This document shows, piece by piece, positions 37,134 to 45,977 of a stretch of DNA of 64,000 nucleotides; positions within the stretch are counted from its first letter, which is position 1, and each line of letters starts with the position of its first letter. Origin of the DNA: CAVOAK01 sp965217615 (GTDB lineage: Bacteria; Pseudomonadota; Alphaproteobacteria; UBA8366; CAVOAK01); assembly GCA_965217615.1 (NCBI GenBank), contig CBDCIT010000030.1, positions 310,001-374,000 on the forward strand, read 5' to 3'. The position numbers and the translations under genes were made by a program. The notes below the pieces were generated by a model. It was not told where the DNA came from and searched no databases. It saw only the letters and a program-made list of their open reading frames with translations.

Positions 37134-38174
37134 ATGAAAACACCGCTGCTCAAAATTGCCATCGTTGGATGCGGTTATTGGGGGCCTAACTTGGCTCGCA
37201 ACATCGCTGCCAACAAACGCATGTCGCTTGCCGCAATCTGCGATCTTAGTACCGAGATACTTGATGAATTCAGGATGCGCTATCCCGAGGTCATGACCTA
37301 TGAATCGATCGAGACGGCATTGGCCGATGATGATATCGACGCGGTCGTTATAGCGACGCCGTCAGGTTTGCATTACGAACAGGCGCGAGCTGCTCTCAAA
37401 GCCGGTAAGCACGTGTTGGTGGAAAAGCCGCTGGCACACACCATGGCCGAGGGTACGGATCTGGTCGCCGCCGCCGCCGCGCGAGGACTCATTCTGATGG
37501 TAGGCCATACGTTTCTCTACAACAACATTGTCCACGATGTAAGAAACCGGATCGAGGTGGGCGAACTTGGCGATGTGCTCTACGCCTACGCCCAACGCTT
37601 GAACCTCGGTCGTTTTCGTCGTGATTCCGACGTCGTCTGGACACTTGCACCGCACGACGTGTCGATCCTGAACTATTGGTTCGGGGCGGTCCCCGAGCGC
37701 GTCAGCGCCCGCGGGATGGTATTTATTCACAGGGATACTGCGATTCCGGAGGTTGCGTTCTGTCAGCTTGATTATCCCGCCGGCCGGGTTGCGCACCTGC
37801 ATTTGTCGTGGCTCGACCCGCAAAAACGACGGGTAATGGTGGTCGTTGGCAGCGACAAAATGCTGATCTACGACGACGTCAATAGTGATCGCCACATCCA
37901 AATTTATGACAAGAGCGTGGCCGTCGACTTTCAAAGCGAGCCCAAGGATTTCGCCGATTTCTCGACTCGCGTTCGCGCCGGGGACTTAGTCGTTCCTAAT
38001 ATTCGACTGCAGGAACCGCTGGCGACGGAAATCGAGGCGTTCGTCGACGCCATTATAACCGGTGACCCGCCGCTGACGGATGGTTGCCATGGCCTCGAAG
38101 TTGTTGCAGCCTTGGAGGCAATTTCAGCTTCGATGGCTCGCGACGGCGAAGTCGTCGAAGTTAGATACCCATGA
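37134..38174 (+). CDS. Gfo/Idh/MocA oxidoreductase, WlbA/WbpB-like
   Basis: 346 residues from ATG 37134. Rossmann motif IAIVGCGYWGPNLARNIAAN; VVIATPSGLHYEQARAALKA and HVLVEKPLAHTMAEG hold the conserved EKP lysine; then VGHTFLYNN and the C-terminal alpha/beta domain. The WlbA/WbpB family oxidises UDP-GlcNAcA at C3 to the 3-keto sugar. The next two genes (4-nt overlap, then 10 nt) encode the matching aminotransferase and acetyltransferase, which makes this function likely. It starts the tightly packed gene run after a 203-nt gap that may contain a promoter. Confidence 0.9.
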   Translation: MKTPLLKIAIVGCGYWGPNLARNIAANKRMSLAAICDLSTEILDEFRMRYPEVMTYESIETALADDDIDAVVIATPSGLHYEQARAALKAGKHVLVEKPLAHTMAEGTDLVAAAAARGLILMVGHTFLYNNIVHDVRNRIEVGELGDVLYAYAQRLNLGRFRRDSDVVWTLAPHDVSILNYWFGAVPERVSARGMVFIHRDTAIPEVAFCQLDYPAGRVAHLHLSWLDPQKRRVMVVVGSDKMLIYDDVNSDRHIQIYDKSVAVDFQSEPKDFADFSTRVRAGDLVVPNIRLQEPLATEIEAFVDAIITGDPPLTDGCHGLEVVAALEAISASMARDGEVVEVRYP

Positions 38175-39337
38175 CGTTGAACCAATATATCTCTTCCGCT
38201 ACCGAGCGACGTGCAGCCGGCACGGCGGGCGAAAGAATACCTTTGGTTGATCTCAGCGCGCAGTACTCTGCATACAAGAAGGAATTGGACGCCGCACTTG
38301 CCGGTGTGATTGCTGCATCTGGCTTCGTCGGCGGTGCCAGCCACACTGCATTCGAGATCGAGTTCGCGGAATTCTGCGGTGGCGGTCACGTGGCAGCCTG
38401 CGGCAACGGTACCGATGCCTTGACCTTGGCGATCATCGAGCTCCTCGGACAGGGCGACGGCACCGTTGAGATCATCATGCCGTCCCATACTTTCATCGCT
38501 ACCGCTGAGGCGATTAGCAATGCTGGCTATGTGCCGATCTTCGCCGAGATCGTTCCGGACACATACGTAATTGATACGTCCGCCATGACGTCCAAGATTA
38601 CGCCGCGGACGAAAGCCGTGATCCCGGTTCACATCTACGGTCAGATGGCGCCGATGGACGTGATTGTGGAGATCGCCGAAGATCATGGCTTAGTGGTGAT
38701 CGAGGATGCGGCGCAAGCTCACGGAGCCACTTGGAGGGGTAAGGGACCCGGTCAGTTGAGCCACGCCGCCTGCTTCAGCTTTTACCCTGGCAAGAACTTG
38801 GGTGCTTGGGGAGATGGTGGGGCCGTCTTCGCGCGCGACCGCGAGCTTATTGCCGGAATAAGAAAGCGTGCAAACCACGGTCGCGCGACGAAATACACAC
38901 ATGATTTTGTTGGCACAAACTCTCGACTCGACGGTCTGCAGGCGGAGGTTTTGCGAGTCAAACTCGGGCATCTACTCGACTGGAACAAGAAGCGCCGGCG
39001 AGTTGCCGCACGCTACAGCGAATTACTGCGTGGTTTGAACGATGTCACATTACCTGTGATCGAACCGTACGCTGAGCACGTCTTTCATCTTTATGTGATC
39101 CAGCTCGGAAATCGCGACGCGGTACTCAAGGCGCTTAGCGACCGCGGCATCGGTGTAGGCATACACTACCCTGTTCCGGTTCACCGACAACCGGCCTACG
39201 CGCATCTTGGAGTTGCCGCTGCGGACTTACCGGTAACCAATAGGATTGCGGAACGTGTGCTCTCCCTGCCGATGTTTCCTGAAATGACATTCACCCAAGT
39301 CGAACGCGTAGTATCGACGCTACGTGCACTGATATAG
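38171..39337 (+). CDS. DegT/DnrJ/EryC1/StrS aminotransferase, WlbC/WbpE-like
   Basis: 388 residues. PLP-dependent fold: GNGTDALTLAIIELLGQGDG, MPSHTFIATAEAISNAGYVP, VVIEDAAQAHGATWRGKGPG (Asp and Gln binding PLP) and ACFSFYPGKNLGAWGDGGAV, where Lys forms the Schiff base. The FYPGKNLGAWGDGG form is that of 3-aminotransferases such as WbpE, not PseC (which has a FHPVKxITTGEGG pattern). It would aminate the UDP-3-keto-GlcNAcA made by the preceding enzyme. Confidence 0.9.
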   Translation: MTLNQYISSATERRAAGTAGERIPLVDLSAQYSAYKKELDAALAGVIAASGFVGGASHTAFEIEFAEFCGGGHVAACGNGTDALTLAIIELLGQGDGTVEIIMPSHTFIATAEAISNAGYVPIFAEIVPDTYVIDTSAMTSKITPRTKAVIPVHIYGQMAPMDVIVEIAEDHGLVVIEDAAQAHGATWRGKGPGQLSHAACFSFYPGKNLGAWGDGGAVFARDRELIAGIRKRANHGRATKYTHDFVGTNSRLDGLQAEVLRVKLGHLLDWNKKRRRVAARYSELLRGLNDVTLPVIEPYAEHVFHLYVIQLGNRDAVLKALSDRGIGVGIHYPVPVHRQPAYAHLGVAAADLPVTNRIAERVLSLPMFPEMTFTQVERVVSTLRALI

Positions 39338-39347
39338 CTGGCGCAAG

Positions 39348-39914
39348 ATGGAGGAGACTTTCATACATCCAAGCGCCGAGGTTGCTGCCGGCGCTTCGGT
39401 CGGCGACGGTTGCCGCATCTGGCAGCACTGTATTTTGGTCGACGGTGCGGTACTCGGCCAAGCATGCAAGCTCGGTCACAATGTCTTCATCGAAAGCGGC
39501 GTTCGGCTCGGAAACCGTGTGACGGTGAAGGACAATGTCGCCCTTTATACGGGACTCGAGATTGAAGATGAGGTGTTCATCGGTCCAAACGCAGTATTTA
39601 CGAATGTACTCAACCCACGCAGTACAATTTCACGTAAGGAAGAGATCCTCCAAACGAGGATCTTACGGGGCGCATCGATCGGCGCAAACGCGACCATACT
39701 CTGCGGCACAACGATTGGGCGCCATGCGATGATCGGCGCCGGAGCGATGGTTACTCGGGATGTAGCGAATCACGCATTGACGGTCGGTAACCCGGCCAAG
39801 GCCATCGGCTGGGTCAGCGCCGCGGGTCACAAGCTCGATGACACTATGACATGTCCTGAAACTGGTATCCGCCACAAATCAATTGGGGATGGGTTGGTCG
39901 CGCTCGATCGGTAG
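39348..39914 (+). CDS. left-handed beta-helix acetyltransferase, WlbB/WbpD-like
   Basis: 188 residues with hexapeptide repeats throughout (IHPSAEVAAGASVGDGCRIW, VFIESGVRLGNRVTVKDNVA, LRGASIGANATILCGTTIGR) and the closing NPAKAIGWVSAAG typical of WbpD/WlbB. It would N-acetylate the 3-amino group to complete UDP-2,3-diacetamido-2,3-dideoxy-glucuronate. The trio with the two preceding genes is diagnostic; the UDP-GlcNAc 6-dehydrogenase needed first may have been the broken CBS fusion at 17463-19196 or lie elsewhere. Confidence 0.9.
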   Translation: MEETFIHPSAEVAAGASVGDGCRIWQHCILVDGAVLGQACKLGHNVFIESGVRLGNRVTVKDNVALYTGLEIEDEVFIGPNAVFTNVLNPRSTISRKEEILQTRILRGASIGANATILCGTTIGRHAMIGAGAMVTRDVANHALTVGNPAKAIGWVSAAGHKLDDTMTCPETGIRHKSIGDGLVALDR

Positions 39915-39948
39915 AACGATCGAACAGCCCGTTGCTGGATTCAACTCA

Positions 39949-40992
39949 ATGAACAAAAGTTCAGACATGCCGACAGTTTCGACGTTGCGGTCGTTCAACT
40001 TGAATGGCGCTAGCATCCTAGTAACCGGAGGAACGGGCTCGTTTGGTCGGCGGTTCATTAGTCGACTCCTGCACGAGCATCAGCCAAACCGTGTTGTCGT
40101 TTTTTCGCGCGACGAGGCCAAGCAACATGATATGGCCCTGTCATTGCCACCATCTGTATATCCGTCGCTGCGCTATTTTATCGGCGATGTACGTGATGAA
40201 TCGCGTCTCGAACTGGCCATGCGCGATATCGATGTCGTGGTTCACGCCGCCGCCATGAAGCATGTCCCGACAGCAGAATATAATCCATTTGAGTGTATTC
40301 GCACCAATGTGCATGGCGCGGAGAATGTAGTACAGGCAGCGCTTCGGACCGGCGTAAAGCGCGTTATTGCTTTAAGTACTGACAAGGCGGCTAATCCGAT
40401 TAATCTGTACGGTGCCAGCAAACTCGCTTCAGACAAGATCTTTGTCGCCGCAAACAACATAAGCGGTTCGAGCGGTGCGCGGTTTTCAGTCGTCCGCTAC
40501 GGCAACGTCATTGGCAGCCGCGGCAGCGTCGTCCCGGTGTTCGGTCGGCTGATTGAAGAGGGTGCGAAATCCCTTCCGATCACAGATGAGCGTATGACCC
40601 GATTCTGGATCACACTCGACCAAGGGGTCGACTTCGTCATCAGTTGCGCCGGCATATTGCACGGGGGCGAGATATTCGTACCGAAGATCGCGAGCATGAA
40701 GATCGTCGAAGTTGCCGAGGCCATGGCACCCGATTTGCCGCGCGAAATCGTTGGTATTCGTCCGGGCGAAAAGTTGCACGAAGTCTTGATCACAGAAGAC
40801 GATGCTCGGCTGACTCTGGAATTGGAGGATCGCTATATTATTGAACCGGATTTTGCGTTCTGGAAACGAGAAGGCTACGAGAAATCCGGTGCCAGGCGAG
40901 TCGCTAACGGATTCCGCTACGCGAGCGATACCAACAACAAATGGCTCGATCGCGAGACCTTTATCGCGATGCTCGACGAACTGAAGACGTAG
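39949..40992 (+). CDS. PseB/CapD-like UDP-N-acetylglucosamine 4,6-dehydratase
   Basis: 347 residues from ATG 39949; a longer frame from 39883 overlaps the previous gene. SDR features: ASILVTGGTGSFGRRFISRL (NADP loop), HAAAMKHVPTAEYNPFECIR, VIALSTDKAANPINLYGASK with the PseB-type Met/Lys catalytic set and SxDKA motif, FSVVRYGNVIGSRGSVVPVF and DERMTRFWITLDQGVDF. It dehydrates UDP-GlcNAc, inverting C5, to the 4-keto-6-deoxy sugar used for pseudaminic acid or FucNAc. No PseC aminotransferase follows. Confidence 0.9.
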   Translation: MNKSSDMPTVSTLRSFNLNGASILVTGGTGSFGRRFISRLLHEHQPNRVVVFSRDEAKQHDMALSLPPSVYPSLRYFIGDVRDESRLELAMRDIDVVVHAAAMKHVPTAEYNPFECIRTNVHGAENVVQAALRTGVKRVIALSTDKAANPINLYGASKLASDKIFVAANNISGSSGARFSVVRYGNVIGSRGSVVPVFGRLIEEGAKSLPITDERMTRFWITLDQGVDFVISCAGILHGGEIFVPKIASMKIVEVAEAMAPDLPREIVGIRPGEKLHEVLITEDDARLTLELEDRYIIEPDFAFWKREGYEKSGARRVANGFRYASDTNNKWLDRETFIAMLDELKT

Positions 40993-41031
40993 CTAAGCGG
41001 CTCTCCGGGCCACAGCCCGCTCAAATTGGCG

Positions 41032-41868
41032 ATGGAAGTATTAATCACCGGCGCCACCGGATTGTTGGGACCATATTTGGTTGCGGCTGCCCGAGAACTC
41101 GGCACCGTCGCCACCTCATCGCTCAGCGACGGGGATAAATCTTGTGACCTCACAGATGCTGAAGCCACGTCCTGCCTGCTCCGATTAACCAATCCGTCGG
41201 TCGTGATCCACGCTGCGGCCTGGACAGACATCGAGGGATGTGAAAAAGACCCAAATCGAGCCTTCGCGGTAAATCGGGATAGCGTAGCGAATCTTGTCCG
41301 TGCCCTCGATGCTAAGTCCCTGCTAATCTATATCTCGACCGATCAAGTGTATCCTGATACTCGCGGCGCACATCACGAAGGTGATGAATCGCCTGTCAAC
41401 ACATACGGTTGGAGCAAACTCGAAGGCGAGCAGGCGGCGCTCAAGCATCCGCGTGCGCTGGTCTTGCGCACCAATTTTTTCGGCCGGTCACGGACACAGG
41501 GACGGCAGAGTCTGAGCGATTTTGTCGAGGCAAGTTTGCGTGACGAATCGCCCATTAGCTTGTTTGAAGACGTGCATTTTTCGCCACTCCATCTTCAAAC
41601 ACTCGCCGATCTTGTCGTGGAAACCGCGCGCAGGCGCTTGGCCGGTGTTTTCAACATCGGATCGCGCGAGGGGACTTCAAAGGCCGACTTTGCCTTCATG
41701 GTTGCGCGCAGGCTCGAACTTTCGACTGATGGTGTACGTCGGGGCGAGTCCACTGACATCGCGAGTCGGACCCCTCGACCGTTAGACTTAAGGCTTGATG
41801 TATCGCGGATTGAAGCGGCGCTTGGCCGCGCTATGCCGACGCTTGCGGAGGAAGTAGCAAAGCTATGA
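41032..41868 (+). CDS. RmlD-like sugar nucleotide reductase
   Basis: 278 residues from ATG 41032. Extended SDR: VLITGATGLLGPYLVAAARE, VVIHAAAWTDIEGCEKDPNR, LIYISTDQVYPDTR and YGWSKLEGEQAAL with the catalytic YxxxK. It resembles dTDP-4-dehydrorhamnose reductase and may reduce the 4-keto group of the product of the PseB-like enzyme. Overlaps the next gene by 4 nt. The true substrate is inferred from position only. Confidence 0.85.
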   Translation: MEVLITGATGLLGPYLVAAARELGTVATSSLSDGDKSCDLTDAEATSCLLRLTNPSVVIHAAAWTDIEGCEKDPNRAFAVNRDSVANLVRALDAKSLLIYISTDQVYPDTRGAHHEGDESPVNTYGWSKLEGEQAALKHPRALVLRTNFFGRSRTQGRQSLSDFVEASLRDESPISLFEDVHFSPLHLQTLADLVVETARRRLAGVFNIGSREGTSKADFAFMVARRLELSTDGVRRGESTDIASRTPRPLDLRLDVSRIEAALGRAMPTLAEEVAKL

Positions 41869-42935
41869 GCAAGGAATTTCGCATTGGCCGCCACACAGTC
41901 GGTGTCGACCAGCCGACGTACTTCGTCGCAGATTTAGCCGCAAACCACGACGGTCATCTGCAGCGCGCGAAGGATTTGATCCATCTTGCGGCCGATGCAG
42001 GTGCCAATGCAGCCAAGTTCCAGAATTTCCACGCTTCCACAATTGTCTCTGATCATGGATTCACGGCGCTGGGCGGTCAGCAATCACATCAGGCCAAGTG
42101 GGGGAAAAGCGTTTATGAGGTCTACGACGATGCCTCCCTGCCGATGACCTGGACCGAAGACCTGAAAAATTCCTGTGACCAAGCTGGCATCGATTATTTT
42201 ACCGCGCCTTACGACCTAAGCCTGATCGGCGAACTTTCAAAATTCGTTTGCGCTTGGAAAATCGGATCAGGTGATATCACCTGGCTCGATAACGTCGAAG
42301 CAATGGCGGCCGACGGCAAACCAGTTCTGCTCGCGACCGGTGCGGCCGAGATTAGAGACGTTCGCCGCGCAGTCACAGCGATCCGGAAATACACCGACGA
42401 TTTCGTGCTCATGCAATGCAACACCAACTATACAGCGAGTTTGGAGAATTTCAGACACATCGCGCTTAATGTGCTCAAGACCTATGCAGAGGAGTTTCCT
42501 GGCGTAGTGTTAGGTCTGAGTGACCATACGCCAGGCCATGCGACGGTACTGGGTGCCGTCGCGCTTGGCGCCCGGGTGGTCGAAAAGCATTTCACGGACG
42601 ACACCGGTCGAGTTGGACCTGACCATGCATTTTCTATGGATCAGGCCAATTGGCGCGATATGGTTGACCGGACGCGGGAGCTGGAGGCCGCACTCGGGCC
42701 GGCGAAGAAGCATGTCATGGACAACGAAAAGGAAACTGTGGTGCTGCAGCGACGGGCCATCCGGGCTCGCCGAGTAATTTCCCAGGGTGAAACAATCTTG
42801 GCCGAAGACCTAATCCCGTTGCGACCCTGTCCGGTTGGCGCCTTGCCGCCGTATCATGCCGATCAATTGATTGGCCGAACAGCAAAACGCGACATCGAAG
42901 AGGGCGACTGTTTTCTGCAATCCGATTTGACGTAG
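41865..42935 (+). CDS. NeuB-family nonulosonate synthase with SAF domain
   Basis: 356 residues. TIM barrel: YFVADLAANHDGHLQRAKDL, GANAAKFQNFHASTIVSD, CAWKIGSGDITWLDNVEAMA, VLLATGAAEIRDVR, VLMQCNTNYTA, VVLGLSDHTPGHATVLGAVA and VVEKHFTDDTGRVGPDHAFS. The last 60 residues form the SAF antifreeze-like domain (RRAIRARRVISQGETILAED, RPCPVGALPPYHADQLIGRT). It condenses PEP with a 2-acylamino sugar to a nine-carbon acid. Sits between the RmlD-like and glycosyltransferase genes. Confidence 0.92.
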   Translation: MSKEFRIGRHTVGVDQPTYFVADLAANHDGHLQRAKDLIHLAADAGANAAKFQNFHASTIVSDHGFTALGGQQSHQAKWGKSVYEVYDDASLPMTWTEDLKNSCDQAGIDYFTAPYDLSLIGELSKFVCAWKIGSGDITWLDNVEAMAADGKPVLLATGAAEIRDVRRAVTAIRKYTDDFVLMQCNTNYTASLENFRHIALNVLKTYAEEFPGVVLGLSDHTPGHATVLGAVALGARVVEKHFTDDTGRVGPDHAFSMDQANWRDMVDRTRELEAALGPAKKHVMDNEKETVVLQRRAIRARRVISQGETILAEDLIPLRPCPVGALPPYHADQLIGRTAKRDIEEGDCFLQSDLT

Positions 42936-42942
42936 CGACGTT

Positions 42943-43599
42943 GTGCGAGCCGCTATTATCCTACCGGCATATGACGAACGAGCTAGTGTTGGCGAGGTCG
43001 TCGCATCGATTGCCGCTTACGGGGACGTCATCGTCGTATCCGACGGTTCGACCGACGGAACGGCTGAGGCGAGTCGACGGGCCGGTGCGACAGTGATCGA
43101 ACACGAAAGAAATCGTGGTTACGACGCCGCGCTGGCCACCGGATTTCACTATGCAGACGACGGCAATTATGACGTCGTCGTAGCGTTCGACGCTGACGGC
43201 CAACTGGATCCCGACGCAATAGGTCGGGCGATTGACGTGATCGAGCGGGGTGAGGTCGAAATGGCTCTCGGCCGGCGCCCAAATATGCCTCGCTTCTCTG
43301 AAACATTGTTCGGTTTTTACACCCTCAACAGGTTCGGCGTTCCCGACATTATGTGTGGTCTCAAGGCTTTCGCGATGACAGTTTACCGCAGACACCGTAC
43401 TAGCATGGACCACGCAACTGTCTTTACCGGGCTTGCGCTAGCGGCGCTCCGTGCGAACACGCAATTTGCTCTGATCCCTGTCGCTGTACGGCCTCGAACT
43501 GGGGCATCTCGATTCGGCACCAATTGGCGCGCCAACCGACGCATTATTGCAGCTTTGGTAACGGCAGTCCGTACGGACCTTTTGGAACCTCGTGAATGA
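42943..43599 (+). CDS. family 2 glycosyltransferase (DPM1/polyprenyl-phosphate type)
   Basis: 218 residues from GTG 42943. GT-A fold: AAIILPAYDERASVGEVVAS, VIVVSDGSTDGTAEASRRAG, and VVVAFDADGQLDPDAIGRAI with the DxD-type metal site. No C-terminal transmembrane helices are seen, as in short DPM1-like enzymes. It could transfer a sugar to undecaprenyl phosphate. A 4-nt overlap with the next gene. Confidence 0.85.
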   Translation: MRAAIILPAYDERASVGEVVASIAAYGDVIVVSDGSTDGTAEASRRAGATVIEHERNRGYDAALATGFHYADDGNYDVVVAFDADGQLDPDAIGRAIDVIERGEVEMALGRRPNMPRFSETLFGFYTLNRFGVPDIMCGLKAFAMTVYRRHRTSMDHATVFTGLALAALRANTQFALIPVAVRPRTGASRFGTNWRANRRIIAALVTAVRTDLLEPRE

Positions 43600-44354
43600 A
43601 TGCTGGGCCGACGGTCGCGATCGTCCAGGCCCGGATGACATCGACGCGCCTTCCCGGCAAGCCTTTGGCGCGGTTAGCTGGGAAACCAATGTTGGTCCAG
43701 GTGCTTAATCGATTGAAGCGCGTTGACGGCGTCGACGAGTTCGTTGTTGCCATTCCCGAGGGCAGCGAGCACGACTCGATCGTGGATTGTGTCGGATCGA
43801 TCGAGGATGTCGCCATCGTACGCGGATCCGATGAGGATGTCCTTGAACGTACGGCGGATGCAGTTCGCGCGACCGGCGCCGCTGTCGTACTGCGTGTAAC
43901 CTCGGACTGTCCGATGGTCGATCCTGGGGTCAGCGCGGCCGTGCTGGCGGCCTATCGAAGTTCCGGCGTAGCTTACGCCCGACTGGCATTCAATCGCGGT
44001 TTCCCACTCGGCTTCGACACCGAAGTATTTTCGGCGAAAGACCTTCTCGTTGCTGAACTTGAGGCTACTGATTCCTATGAACGTGAGCATGTCACGCCGT
44101 TCATTTGGCGCCGTCCGGATCGCTTTCCGGCGATCTACCTCGACAATTATCCAGATCGTCGACATTTTCGGCTGGTTGTTGACGCGCCGCCGGATTTGAA
44201 GTTTGCACAGGCCGTTTACGACGAGCTCTATCCAAAGAATCCGGCGTTCGATTTTGCGAGTCTAATCGCTCTGTTCGAACGGCGACCGGACTTGCTCGAA
44301 ATCAACCGGGATGTCCGACAGACGCCGTACCTTGGCGTACCGAATGATCAATGA
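43596..44354 (+). CDS. SpsF-like cytidylyltransferase family protein
   Basis: 252 residues. Nucleotidyltransferase fold: VAIVQARMTSTRLPGKPLAR, LVQVLNRLKRVDGVDEFVVA, VLRVTSDCPMVDPGVSAAVL and HFRLVVDAPPDLKFAQAVYD. The QARMTSTRLPGKPL start is the SpsF / CMP-KDO-synthetase-homologue signature. In gene neighbourhoods with NeuB homologues (SpsE/SpsF pairs) this enzyme is thought to activate the nonulosonate with CTP. Overlaps neighbours on both sides by 4 nt. Confidence 0.9.
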   Translation: MNAGPTVAIVQARMTSTRLPGKPLARLAGKPMLVQVLNRLKRVDGVDEFVVAIPEGSEHDSIVDCVGSIEDVAIVRGSDEDVLERTADAVRATGAAVVLRVTSDCPMVDPGVSAAVLAAYRSSGVAYARLAFNRGFPLGFDTEVFSAKDLLVAELEATDSYEREHVTPFIWRRPDRFPAIYLDNYPDRRHFRLVVDAPPDLKFAQAVYDELYPKNPAFDFASLIALFERRPDLLEINRDVRQTPYLGVPNDQ

Positions 44355-45952
44355 AGACCTTGTGTGAAGTTCCGTTCGACTTGGCGACCGCACAAGCTAT
44401 GAGCGACTCGTGGCGACAGGATTTCGCTTGGCCGATCTCGCCGTCGGAAGCAACGCCGGCTCTAGATGCACAGTTGACGCGTCTAATGCGGTTCATCGCT
44501 GATCTCGCGGATGTGGCCGAACGCGACTGTGTTCTATTGTGCGCCGCACGAGTTTTATTTCGGGTTCGCGCGCTAACAGAAACGGCCCTTGCCATTCAGG
44601 CGGAGGCCTCGCGTGGCTTAACATTGATCGGTGGCCCGCCGGAAGTCGCATGGTTGAGAGGAGGCGACGCCGGTAAGCCGCCGAATTCCGAAACGAGTAA
44701 GCAGCTTGCGAATGTGATGGATGGAGGTATCCGGCATGCCTTTCTTCGGCGCCTCGTACGGACAGCATCCTGGACCCCACTGTTAAAACTGCCTCAGACT
44801 TTTTTCGCACCAGAAGTCACTGCGGTCACCCACTCCGACCTTGTGCGCAAAGAAGCGCGACGTAGCGGCCGACGGATTAAGTTTTTTCAGGCGCACAGCA
44901 TTCTCGCCTCTGCAAGACAACGTTTTGGGGATCGCCATTCCGACTTGGGCGTTGACGATCTGGTCCAACGACTTACAAAAGTCCTGGCTGCCGTCGAGGA
45001 ACTAACGCCGGAGATGCAATTACGGCTTCACGCATTGACAAGCGTCGAAGTCAACTCGCGCTTACGCGATGCCGCCAATGACCTCGATTCGTTGTCTGCA
45101 GAAGCCAAGCTTCCGGAGGATGTTTGGTCGGCCAGTGGAGGACAGCATGCCGCCCGCGCGATTGGCCTTGAGGTCTTGCGCCGTGGCGGAAAGGCGATAA
45201 GGCACGATCACTCCGGTACGACGGGCCTATCGTTGCCGCACGAAATCATAGCCCTGCTTGAATTCGCCGCATCAAGTCATTTCGTTGTTGCGACGCGACA
45301 GGCTGCAAAGATCGTAGAGCGTGAATCGATCGCGCAATTCACCGAGCCTTATCGTTCAGTCGAAGTGCGTCACTCAAACGGATTTCCTTCCTATGCCAGC
45401 ACAGCGAAGCTTGCGCCGGCACCTGGTAGGCCGCTGCCACGGGTCATTTACGCACCGACCATGCTCTCCGGGTTTCAGAGTCATACGCCGGCCCTGCCGC
45501 AAGATCCGGTCTATTTGGATCTTCAAATTCGATTGGCACAACTGCTCTCAAAAATGCCGATTGATCTTATATGCAAACCACATCTTGAAGGCCTTTTGCT
45601 CGGACAGCTTCACCCGATCGCACGCTACGCGCCAACCAGCACGCTACCATTCGAGCGCCACATGGAGGAGGCCGACGTATTTGTGTTCGACTATACGCGA
45701 AGCACCGCAACTTGGAAGGCGTTATGCACCGACCGACGGGTCGTCTTAATCGACCTTGGCCTCTATCCCTACACAGACCACGCTAAACCGCATGTTGAGA
45801 AAAGATGTCGGATTGTCCGTGCATCGTTTGACGATCGGGGAAGATCGCTTGTCTCGCCGGAGGAATTGGAGGAAGCCATCTTAGGCGCAGGTTCAAGGCC
45901 AGATCCAGCCTGGTTCCGACAGCAGTTCCTTTGTCAGGATTGCGTAACGTAA
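44351..45952 (+). CDS. hypothetical GT-B-like surface glycan protein
   Basis: 533 residues, not matched to a named family by eye. The C-terminal third has LPRVIYAPTMLSGFQSHTPA, IDLICKPHLEGLLLGQLHPI, and FERHMEEADVFVFDYTRSTA, a pattern shared with capsule and teichoic-type CDP-glycerol glycerophosphotransferase or KpsC/S-like GT-B enzymes (the DYTRSTATWKAL block resembles the DYSS motif). The N-terminal 300 residues are mainly helical with no signal peptide or membrane segment. Its place between SpsF-like and methylase genes suggests transfer of the activated nonulosonate. Confidence 0.6.
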   Translation: MKTLCEVPFDLATAQAMSDSWRQDFAWPISPSEATPALDAQLTRLMRFIADLADVAERDCVLLCAARVLFRVRALTETALAIQAEASRGLTLIGGPPEVAWLRGGDAGKPPNSETSKQLANVMDGGIRHAFLRRLVRTASWTPLLKLPQTFFAPEVTAVTHSDLVRKEARRSGRRIKFFQAHSILASARQRFGDRHSDLGVDDLVQRLTKVLAAVEELTPEMQLRLHALTSVEVNSRLRDAANDLDSLSAEAKLPEDVWSASGGQHAARAIGLEVLRRGGKAIRHDHSGTTGLSLPHEIIALLEFAASSHFVVATRQAAKIVERESIAQFTEPYRSVEVRHSNGFPSYASTAKLAPAPGRPLPRVIYAPTMLSGFQSHTPALPQDPVYLDLQIRLAQLLSKMPIDLICKPHLEGLLLGQLHPIARYAPTSTLPFERHMEEADVFVFDYTRSTATWKALCTDRRVVLIDLGLYPYTDHAKPHVEKRCRIVRASFDDRGRSLVSPEELEEAILGAGSRPDPAWFRQQFLCQDCVT

Positions 45953-45977
45953 TAATGGCCAAAAGGGAGCGAAACTA

